From Owenia fusiformis (lineage: Eukaryota; Annelida; Polychaeta; Sabellida; Oweniidae), in assembly GCA_903813345.2 (NCBI GenBank), contig CAIIXF020000001.1:10141598-10205597 (forward strand): DNA of 64,000 bases, read 5' to 3'. The notes below the pieces were generated by a model. It saw only the letters and a program-made list of their open reading frames with translations, made no database searches and was not told the DNA's origin. Position 1 is the stretch's first letter. Each line of letters opens with the position of its first letter. Shown here piece after piece: positions 33,797 to 44,800 of this stretch. Made by a program: the position numbers and the translations under genes.

Positions 33797-33935
33797 CGGA
33801 ACCGCTGATGAGACCAACCAACACTTGTTGTCAACACCTCGAACAGTACACATCTCAGCGAATATTAAGAATAATCATCAAATCGGCGTATTTTCTCGTG
33901 TTAGCAGATCGAAACTTGCTATCTCAGTCACAAGA

Positions 33936-35552
33936 ATGAATTCAATCATGGCCTTGAACAACAACACATTGAGGGGATCATCCGACGTATTTCGAGCATT
34001 GGAGATCGATGTTGAGGACTACCCTGGACATCCAAGCTATCTCACTCTTCCCTTAACGCCCGTTCACGAGCCAGATTATCACATCAGAGCAGAGCCTCTC
34101 GCCCATAGTACCCCGGCGATGTCAGCGGATCTAGGGAGCGATGGCGAGCTAAGTCCGACGTTGAGCGAAATAGACTCAACATTCCTGTACAACACAATCA
34201 ACGATGGCCCGGAGCTGGATTTATGGAGCGACAATGCATGGGACGCACTTGGAATCGTGGAAGGGGACCTCTCGGTTGACATCGACTCTAACCCATCAAC
34301 ACTCTTAGATCTGTCATTGGCATCATCTGGTAAGTTGATTACACTTACACAGTTATCTTATAGACCCTGGACCCCCCCCCCTTATATTAGATGGGTGAGT
34401 CTTGAAGCATGACTAAAAAACTGCCGCTTGTGCAACTAGTTACAAATGTGCCGTGCAATATTTATCACAATCAAAACCATCTAGTATTACGTGTGACTTA
34501 AAAATGAAATGATAATTTATTTTTTGGTTTATTGATATGTGATGCGAATATATTCCAATCAAATATTGCAGATTGAAAAAATTGATGATATAGTATTTCC
34601 AGACTTGTAGTTAGTATTTCAAATCATGGTCTCACATATACCTATCACATTATCCAAATAAATAAAAAATTTATATCCTGAATAATTGCTGTTTGCGTTG
34701 TTACAATTTGCAAATATAAATTGTGTTTTTTTTGTATTGCAGAATTCTACAGTAGCGAGTCTGACAGTTCAAGTAACCATAGCAACCCGGGTGAGTCCCC
34801 GGCTAACAACTCTACGAGTTTCGATAGTGACATTCCCTCAACGCCAACCAGTCGTCCATCAAATCAGCAACGTACACGAAGAGGGCAGTTGTCTTTGCGT
34901 CAGAAGTCACAGTTAGAGGATGCGTTCTTTAAATGTCCCAACCCAACAGAGAGCCAGCAGCGGAACCTTGGCAAAAAGATTGGAATCACAGTGGACAGTG
35001 TCCAGGTAAGATTTGCTTTTTGGATGGATCATCAGTCAAGTTAACGTTCCAACTTGTGTAATGGGTATCCACTTCTTTCTAGATAAAGAAGATCAAAACC
35101 CTTCCTCGGTCTGTAGTACTAAAATGACAAGGCTAGTTTTAGCGTGACTAACTTTATTAAAAACCGTGAATTATGTGAAAAAGTATTCATGAGCAATAAA
35201 AGATGTCAGGCTTGTGGTTGATTAAAGTAGACCTGATTTTACATTGATTGATCCAATTTTTATTTGTATGCCTGTATACAAGTTATTTCTCAATCGCATA
35301 TTTTAATGTGGAGATTTTACTATTTTATTAAAAGTGTTCTATTTTGTAAATTTTTAAATGTGTTTAATTTTGTACTTTCAGAAATGGTTCAGTAAACAAC
35401 ATGCTAGGTGTATCCGTGACAATCACCAGTATCTCTATGACAACTTGGACATCTGGATGGGTGTTACTAGCAACCGTACCTATCTTCTTCCCGTATTGTC
35501 TTCTTCTACGGATCTGGACTCAGAGGAACTCGTCTATAGTAACCATGATTGA
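33936..35552 (+). CDS. Divergent homeodomain protein
   Basis: Three exons, 33936-34329, 34743-35005 and 35382-35552, joined by GT-AG introns in phase; 275 aa. Residues 1-131 are acidic with no known domain; 135-170 are Ser/Asn/Pro-rich. The homeodomain is about 174-233: L16 (189), F20 (193), W48 (221) and F49 (222) are kept, and an intron falls between homeodomain positions 46 and 47, a common place. Recognition helix reads VQKWFSKQHAR, so position 51 is Lys instead of the near-invariant Asn and position 53 is His instead of Arg. The start was chosen as the first ATG of the open frame; an in-frame ATGG follows at 33948. Likely a nuclear transcriptional regulator, but DNA binding may be altered. 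I cannot assign a homeobox class. Confidence 0.8.
34363..34410. repeat. Short copy of the AGTCTTGCTTCAAG-type repeat
   Basis: TAGACCCTGGACCCC, poly-C and GAGTCTTGAAGCATGACT lie in homeobox intron 1. It matches blocks at about 28980, 31060 and 31455. Boundaries are uncertain. Confidence 0.4.
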
Positions 35553-35599
35553 AGAGTGCTGCAATATCATCTCTATAAGTGCTGTAATATGATCCCTTC

Positions 35600-36005
35600 A
35601 TAGTGATACTTCATCTGTACATAGTGCTACATCATCTGTACATAGTGCGACATCATCTGTACAGTGCTGAAACTGAACATAGTGCTCCATGAACTGTATT
35701 GCTGCAATACTAGCTGTACATAATACTACATCAACTGTACATAGTGCTCTGTCAACTGTATATAGTGCTACATCATCTGTACATAGTGCTCCATAAACTG
35801 TATATAGTGCTTCATCATCTGTACATAGTGCTCCATAAACTGTACATAGAACTGTAATATCATCTATACTTGGTGCTTCCTGAACTGTATATAATGCTGC
35901 AACATAGAACAAACATACACTGTATAAAGTGCTCCATCGACTATACATAGTGCTCCATCAACTGTACATAGTGCTACAACACCATCTGTACACAGTGCTC
36001 TCAGA
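35600..36005. repeat. 21-bp minisatellite in the homeobox 3' region
   Basis: Degenerate units of ACATAGTGCTACATCATCTG plus T run for about 400 bp, starting some 50 bp after the homeobox stop codon. Because 21 is divisible by three, the minus strand stays open as a seven-residue repeat (LCTDDVA type); this is not a gene. Looser copies of GTGCT with flanks continue to about 36110. Confidence 0.85.
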
Positions 36006-36239
36006 ACAATTCATGTGATTTGTAAATAGTGCTTATACACATATACATGTAGCTAGCATCAAATAGTACTTCATGGACAATCTATCTACACACAGTGCTT
36101 TACCAATAATTCTTGATATTTTTACAACCACACAGTATTTTGCTAAATAATCTCATTTTCTGAGTGACTTTAGATTGTAAAGACAGTGTACGTATTCTGT
36201 TCATTTTTTCTGAAAAATGTATTACATGCCAAAATTGAT

Positions 36240-36320
36240 ATTTGCCACTAAAATGAAACGAACTAGGAATGTCTCTTTATGCACTAAAGTGAAACAAACT
36301 AGGAATCTCTCTTTATGCCA
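36240..36320. repeat. Short direct duplication
   Basis: The block CACTAAAATGAAACGAACTA is followed by GGAATGTCTCTTTATG and repeated once with small changes. Two copies of about 38 bp. Confidence 0.6.
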
Positions 36321-36489
36321 AAATCCTCAACAGTATCAATTATATTCCTAAAGGTGGTGTTTGGAAATTGATAAATCAAATTGAACAATGATAATTTTTT
36401 AGATAATAATTTCAATTACTATTCCTCTATGTACATAGTCAAAAACAAATATTTCTGTAATTCAAATACTAAAACTGCTTTTGTGTAGT

Positions 36490-36495
36490 AATAAA
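36490..36495 (+). terminator. Candidate poly(A) signal of the homeobox gene
   Basis: AATAAA about 940 nt after the stop codon; further AATAAA-like hexamers follow near 36551. The 3' UTR would then include the minisatellite. Weak evidence. Confidence 0.3.
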
Positions 36496-36599
36496 ATGAA
36501 TAATTATATGTAAATATAGTAATTATCAAATTGATTTAATTTGTCTAGATGTAAATAAATACTACAACTTTATGATGATATATAACTTCAATATTTTGT

Positions 36600-38190
36600 T
36601 CATATGTATGGGTTTAACAAGTTCAAACATTGCGCTCCAATAGCCAGGATTAATTTGTTTACTCAAGCAGTTAGTCAATTAGTCTCAATCAAAAGACATG
36701 GAACATTTTGTTCCTTTTTATTATCCCATATTTGTATATTCATATGCATATTAAGTCATATTCAACCATGTTATTATTCTATCCCTTATTATTCAACCAG
36801 TTCTTTGATATTTTCCATAGTAACCCAGCTGTTAAAATCAAATTGTTTTAGCTCAGTTTTTTGGTCAAATACATTTTCCCATGTTTAAAAGGTGTCACTA
36901 GTAGAAATGTACTCCTGCCCTCTGATGAGATACTACCTTTCCAAGATTCTAGTCCGAAAATGTTGCCAAAGTTATTAATGTGGGCATACAATGCCATCTA
37001 TAATGGTTCACGCCATTCCAAAAAACTACACTATCGGTGTCTCTATCCCAAGATATTATTGAAACCAGTGTATTCCTTCTGTTAAATGAAATACTGTGAT
37101 GAGCCAAGATAATTAACACATGGTGACTGATTTGTCAAAATGATTTACCATCATATGTTCAATTTGAAGGATTATTTCTTGCTATTACAGTGTCTTGAAT
37201 GACAACCTGCTTTTCCAAAAATATCAAAACTTGATAGAAATTCCTCACAGTACAAGTTCCAAAACTGGAAAAACTACTTGCACATTTTCAATTTTACAAA
37301 TTTCAGGGAAGGAGTTGTACATTTGGCTAAAAACTGGTCCGAATGGTTTAAAAATGCATGATTTTGATTTTGTTCGATCAAACCCTCTGAACCCCCTGGC
37401 TATCATCCTCCTCACAAGCAGGTGTCCAGAATTTCATACCTCCTTCTTCCCCCTGCTATAACCAATTTGGAAGCACCAGATTTAACTGAATCATGTGTTC
37501 TAATTATGCGCAATGACTTCTACATGATTACTGTCGCAGTGTTGCGACAGCCAACCAGATTGCGAGTTCTTAATTGGGGAAATGGTAACTGCTTATCGCA
37601 GGGGGTAAAAAGAAAGAATATATTCTGGATTTTGGAGCACTGTGATCGGAGGATGCCTGGCTATGGGGCTGTTCACGTTCATCTCAATCAAATTCCTCAT
37701 TGGAATACTAATAATTTCAAGGTGATACTTTTCTTTACATATTATTATATAAAGTGTAAGCCAACAGGAACTTAATCTGTTATTGCTCGAATATATCTTT
37801 ATGATCTGACAATTTAATAAAATGATCAAGGGATACACTACAATGGGATAAAAGAACATCTATTGCATCTGTGTTGATATGTTCTAATCCACTCTCGAAT
37901 AAAAATTCAGTTATTTATCTCTCTTGGACGCAAATCATTGATAAAAATGAATGCTTTCAATTATCAAGGTATTTAAAACATATGTAAAATGATATCCTAA
38001 TTACCGGAATGTCAGGACATCAATACCTTCAAAGAAACCCTAAGTATTAAGCAATTCTAATATCAATCCAATTTAATAAAGCATTAGTATAGATATTATA
38101 TCATATAATTTATTATGAAACTTTATAATATACAATAATGAGAACAATATCACAATTACAATTTACAATAAAGTATTTTGAAGAATGTCA
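36600..38190. other. Spacer between the converging homeobox and RNF220 genes
   Basis: No gene is recognised. A degenerate GCCCGTAGCC-family fragment lies at about 37300-37400. A perfect hairpin CTGTCGCA-GTGT-TGCGACAG is at about 37531-37550. AATAAA on the minus strand at 38197-38202 could end RNF220 transcripts. Confidence 0.45.
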
Positions 38191-38448
38191 ACACATTTTT
38201 ATTTATCATTAACAAACATATACAAATTAAAAATTTCCTTTACAAATTGTGTATGACATATAATTCTATGATACTAAAAGAAATCCAACCCCAGGTATGG
38301 CTTTCATTTACATTTATACACCACGCTATAATCTTAATTACATGCAATATACATGTAGATGTACATGCACATGGATAGTTTAGTAAACTTCTTTAGCTCC
38401 ATCTCTTGTTACTGTTTAACACAATAATATCAAAAGTTGGATCAACTG

Positions 38449-38642
38449 CAGGCCCGTAGCCGGGGATGGGAGGGGGAGGGTTCGAGTAAACCCTCCCCTG
38501 GCCAAAAATCATGCAGTTTTTCACCATGCTGAGCACTTTTTAAGTGATCTTCGCCATTTTTGGACCAAAATTGTCTAAAGTGAACCCCCCCAGAATTTTT
38601 CAAAAAGTGAACCCCCTTGGCAAATCCTGGCTACGGGTCTGA
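38449..38642. mobile_element. Best-preserved GCCCGTAGCC-family MITE, 5-bp TSD
   Basis: CAGGCCCGTAGCCGGG at the left pairs with CCTGGCTACGGGTCTG at the right. AACTG flanks both ends. The interior carries AAATCATGCAGTTTTTCACC and CCAGAATTTTTCAAAAAGTG. At least seven relatives occur in the window, making this its most abundant dispersed repeat. It would lie in the RNF220 3' UTR if that extends to 38.2 kb. Confidence 0.75.
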
Positions 38643-38825
38643 ACTGGCTATGCAGAAGTATATTCAACTATTGTATATGTATGTTTGTCAGTTCCTTAAC
38701 AGTCAGATTGCACTGGTTTTCATATATATATTACATGGCAATGTCAAGCAATGAATGAGATTCATTATATAAATATTCCATTTCGGTACTTATTGTCAGA
38801 ATATCACGATAGATTGGTGCTGTAA

Positions 38826-41800
38826 TTACAGGTAAATCCGACGCAAATCTGCGGGTGACGTTATAATGTTGCATTGTGGGCAAAGTTTCTTGGCACCTAA
38901 TGTACGTAACCAGCATTCTTCACAATGAACGTGCCAGCATTGGATTGAAGTTAGGGGATTAGTATACTGCTCCTAAAAAACAGAAAAAATTTGGTCGATA
39001 AAAATTTGGTTGATACTGATTTATATTTCAAATAAACCTATTAAACTTGATGCTGCGCAATCTTTTAGCCAAAGGGAAGTCAACTTGTGTATTTTCAAAT
39101 ATCTATGCAGACTTACCATACATATCAAACACTTGTTCCTTGGGGGTGAGTTAGGGGCTCGTTTGCCAGGGGACAGTTTGGACTTTGGAGAGCTGTCATT
39201 CTTATTCTCTGGACTACCCTCATTGCTGTTACTCAAACCATTCACTAAAATGTAATAAATATTAAAAATAAATATAACTAATACTAGTTATACTAGTTTT
39301 CTATCTAAAATTTTAAATTTTGATTATAAAATGTTTGGTTTATTTATCAATAGCAACTCTTTGTCGGATCCACAGTCTATTATATCCCTCTCACAAGCTT
39401 TAGATAAAGAGAGACTCTGATAAATCAGAATGGAGCTGAGTGAGTTATAAACAGGTTCCCACTATGAAAAAATACTGTGGATTTTAAGGCCCTCGTGAAC
39501 CCTGTTCAAGTCCATGAGTGGGTTGAATTGCTACTCACCCATTGAGGACTCCCATTTACTATTCTCTGCCATAGATGTCGTTGGTGACATTTGGTCCCCT
39601 GTGGCTTTAAGAACTGCTCCACGAAGAGCTTGACGTGCTTTCTCCTCACTCGGTTCATCCTCTATTGTTGGTATGATGTTTACCTCACTATATTGGGGTT
39701 TACCATACAGGTCATTGTCATCGTCATCAACGTTTAACACACCACTATCTTCTTCTTTTGATGAGCTTGCATAACCTATAAGAACCATAAATTAAGATGA
39801 ATACAACTGACACACTTTATAAATGTGAACCCTTTTCTTAGTCTCAATTTTGTTATCTCCCATTGGCTCAAATATTAAGAAACCTTGAAATGTGAACACT
39901 TGTTAATCCGAACAATTTTGGAGAGTCCCAGTGTTGTTTGGAATAGACTTGTTTTACTTTATACAGTTGTGAACATATGTTGAGGAATCTTCTTACCAAG
40001 TAAGCCTCCAGGCACCATAGAGGTGGCTCTGACCCTAGTCTGGCCTGCCCAGGTATACTCCTCATACTGCTCATCGTCACCCTCAACATCTACTGGCCCA
40101 GCAATGTCACATCCTCCACGCTAGAACCACAGAGAAAATATCTTGTAATTGCAGAGTACATACATACAGGGTCACCAACTCAGGCCAGTAGTCAGGTGAG
40201 TTTCTTTCAAAGTCATGCAACTTTTTTCTATTTTGAGCACTTTTCATGTGATTTTATGTCAAAATTGTTAGATTTGAACCGCCTTTGTAAAGCTGGCTAC
40301 GGGTCTAATCTCATCCACACTCTAATCTTGGTTCATCCATTATCATGGGGGTACTACAGAATATTCATAATAATATTACACATGGTTGCTCTATAACCTC
40401 TGACTAACTGACTGAAATTCTAAGACCTTAGGAGGAATGAGAGACCATGTCTTAGCAAACAAATTATGTCTTTTCATAAATTGTACTATAGATGTGAAAA
40501 CATGGTTTGACCAAGGCAAAAAATCTCTAGTTCAAGTCAATAGAACTAAACTGAAATGGCTATGAACATGTACATATGTAGATTATATACTTTATGAAGG
40601 TGGTCAGATTTCTTTCTCACATTTGTCATTTTAAAAACTTGTCAGTTCATGATAAATGCCAGGTCAATTGTCTGGCAAAAAGGCTATGGGAGTGAAGTGT
40701 TAGAAGTTCAATTCCATTCTTCCAAGGTCTTTAGTGACCACATAAAACTTTGGGAATAATATGGATGAAGTCCATTGCATTGAATACACAAGTACTGCGT
40801 TGAATACATAGAGTTTATGAGCCGTAGAGTCCCATACAACACACTATAGTTCACTTCCTAGCTCCTCACAACAACCTGATTAAATCGCAATTACATTAAA
40901 ATTCGTCCTGTATGGCGTTAAGAATGGGAATTAATTCTGGTAGTTCAGAGTTGAACAAGTTCATTACAAGTCAGTGGTGTGGCTAATTTTTGAGTTGTGT
41001 GATTGTGTGAAAGTATTGGCCTGTAAAAGAGCACAAAGGCCAGTGGTCAAGTCACATAGGGCACAGCTGGGGGAGGCAGATTAAGTAGAGAGGGTGGGGC
41101 ACTCGACCCTTGCTCATGTAACAAATATCTCATCCTTATTATAGAGTCACTTGATTCATGTCATGACAAGGAAAAACTTGTTCGATGGAAATTGCTAGTT
41201 TTGTATTCAGAAGTGGATTTTAGATTGCGGCAAGGAGGTTGACTCATTATTCCTGGGATCCGAGATGAAGTGATAAAGACGTGTTTATGTCCCCATCAAC
41301 AATATCGCAACATAACATGGTAACTCAATAAAATAAAACATCAATTCAATTACATGCCATATCTCGCATTACAAATATTAATATTTTGCCCTGACTCCAA
41401 GACGATAAAACGGTAATTAAGTGTATCATGCACCACTCGGCCTTATAATAAACAATTACTATCAGCTTTTCATTTGTATTTTCACTCTCTAATGGCCCTT
41501 TGTTAATTTAATTTGCTTAAGATCACAACAGTTGAGATTATAAATATGAGATGAGACTTTTATGAGGCAAGCTGCATTTTGCTATAACTAATCAATACGG
41601 CGTGTTAGGACAATTACAACTTTTTTATCATTAAACTCCAATAATTATTCGAGCTGATAGTTTAACTCATGGAATTAATTCATTACTTGAGATTAAGATA
41701 CTCGAAGCATATGTGTAATTACATCCCATAATAACATCTGATATAAAAAAATATCTTAAAAAACAGTTTGTCTCAAATATTTCAAAATAAAAAAATGCAA

Positions 41801-44800
41801 ATTAAAATACAGTGAGCTAAATGCCAAATGAACCTCATTACGTAGAACACCTCACAAGTGGAACATTTTTAAGAGGTACCAAATCTGTTCCACTTAGACA
41901 GGTTTACTGTACAGAAATTTTAATATTTTCAAAATAAAATTCTTAGTAGGGCTATCTCTAAGTAAATACAAAGGAATTGTTCTTACTCGTTTTAAACAAT
42001 GTTCAACGTGTGAATTTAGCTCTTCTGGTGATCCCACCATTTTCTCGTCACATACTGGACAGGCACTTTCCTCTTGTTTGCGACGCTTTATACGATTTTT
42101 GGCTGCAAACAAATTAAATTGTCATTAAACCCTTAATTTGGTGATTGTGGTAGGGTTCTACAGACAAAATACTTGAGGATGTTTGCTATGGAAAAACTAA
42201 TTTCCCTTTTCTTATTCCTTTTTATTACAGTTCAACAAAAACATGTTTTACTGAAATTATTTGATTTGTACCTTATTAATTAGGTAAGTATTTAAATGGC
42301 ACCTACCATTCAACCGCGACTGCCTGTTAAGTTTAACACGGAGGTATGACTCAAAACGAGACTGAGCAACTGCCTCGAGACTTGGGGTACCTCTACGCCC
42401 AGAAGATGGAGTTAGTGGTACATTCTACAAATATATGACAATAGACACATTAAAGCTACTGAAAGATTGATAAGCGCAGGATAGCTAAATCAGTAGAAAA
42501 TATTTAAATATTCGCTACTACATATAACAATCCTTGAATTTATATTTATCAATTTTTAGAATTATAATTTTGGTGTAAACTTTTGCCAGAAAAAGATTGA
42601 TCAACTAGTATTAAAAATGATGTTTTGTGATGCACTAAATACTTCAACTTTTGATCCACAATTAGAACACAGTATACATGACAGCATATATTTTAATAAA
42701 ATATTTTAAATGGTTCTTTTTGATGAGTTTCAGATCATAACTGAAATAAGCCGATAAACGGCATTGACAAAGAAGTTGATACAATACCAGATGAAAGTGT
42801 AAGTGATAAAAGAATCGATGAAGCGTGCCGATCTACATGAGACAACATAACACATAGACTGCAAGGCTATGTAGTGAGATGTTCTTTAAATTAAATTAAT
42901 ACAAATAGACATTCCACATGACAGATACTGTCAGTTCCTTATTTAAAACCATCCATTTGAAAATTAATTAGTCTGCTAATGTAACAGTTCATTGCTGCCG
43001 GATTGACAGTATGTATTGTCACATGTGTGTTCTGTAGATGCACACAGAGCTGCAAACTTCCAACGAACATCTGACAACCCTCCGACAAATAAAAATGCTA
43101 ATGAAACAATCAAGGCTCGCTGCTTTGTAATAGTGATATCTTCATTTAGAATTTTTAACACCATTTATTTTTTATTTAGGCTTTGAAATTATTCATATTT
43201 GAAATGTCAATGATATGGTTTTTGGAGTGGTGATAGACAACTTAGGATAAAATGGCCTTCTAAATGTAGAGTATTAAACTCATGTAAACATTCCTATCTC
43301 TATATATGATGGAGACGTCAATGGTTCCCAAGTCAACCGATTTAAATATATGCTTAATTTTAATTAACTTGTCAAAAAATAAGTCAAGACTCTTGCCGAA
43401 TTCTAAAAAGAGATTTCCAATTTCCATCAAATTAATAACTTTTTCACATCAAAATAATCATATTCAGAATTTATTTTATTGTGAATTTTATAATAAATAT
43501 TTTCAAACATTTATAACCAATGTCAGGTTTGTAAATATTGCTGTGGATATAATAATTTCAAAGCAATATTGTAAACAGGCAATTTTTGCCCCTGAATTTT
43601 TCTGATTTTTAGTACATGTACATACTTTTTAATTTGTGATTATTTTGAAGAAGTGCATATGAGAGAAAATGTAAAAACATGAAAAGTAAATGCTGAACAA
43701 ACACTATAAAATGTTTTACAGTATTCACTTTTTATGAAGTTTTGTTAGAAAATTAATATAAAATTGTGCGAGATTATTTGTCAGAAGTCAATAGAAACAT
43801 CACGCTTCACTAGTTATGTACTAAAATAGATATATTGAATATACCGTAATAAATATCATATTTAACTTAGTTCTTCCTTCATCAGTATTCTATAGGATAA
43901 ACACAGCAATGAATTTCCTAGAATATTTAACTTATTGGCCATAAACAATCAATAGATGCACATTTAAACTCTCTTTCTCCAGTGTATAGGTTCCACATGA
44001 ATAACCACATAGTCAAACTTTATGAACATATTAACATTAATTTCTATTTTAGAGCCTGCAAATGTCACATTGATAAAGTTTGAATGATGAATATTTTTAA
44101 TTCTGCTTTACAAGCATTTACACCTTATTCAAGAAGCAAATGACTGTGTTATGTTAGGAAGGTAAAGTATATATAGGGGGGGGGGGGCACAGTCTAGAGG
44201 CAAGACTAGTAAATTGTTTACCTTTCTTCCCAGGGGAGTTGATTCTCTGGAGGCCCCCTTTCTACTGAAAAAAAGAAAATATAAATATGAACAACATAAA
44301 TATTTAATCAAAAGACAAAATACAATAAAAACAATGTTTCATCAGAATCAAGAAGGATTTACAATTCACCGAAGCACTTGATAAACTTGGATGCTGCCAT
44401 TGTTATGAAATTAGGAATGTGTTATTAATTACAATATAAAAGGCTAATCTTTTACTAATTCCAAGTTGAAATCGATAAATAACTAAACTTAAGATGCATA
44501 GTGCATATTGTTATGGGCAGTGTGGCAGTCGACACTGATACGAGAGCCTATTGAAACTTAAGCCTGTAATTTCCTGACTCTGATAAGAATTGTCGGGAGA
44601 AAGGGAACTACTTGATGTTTTGATTTGATACTAAACAATAATCAGTTAATGCTATTAAGCGCTAGTAAAGAATGCTAGCAATTATTAAGTAATTTCCACA
44701 GTTGTCTTCGTGTCAAACAAGCAATCTAGAGAATGTTATGATTAAGAAGATGGCAATAAAAGATCAATTGTTCTCATTGTTGACTCCAGGTACTAATCTG

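Noticed and set aside
35598-35948. Minus-strand ORF with LCTDDVA heptapeptide repeats
   Set aside because: The 21-bp minisatellite keeps a frame open by arithmetic; no start context or domain.
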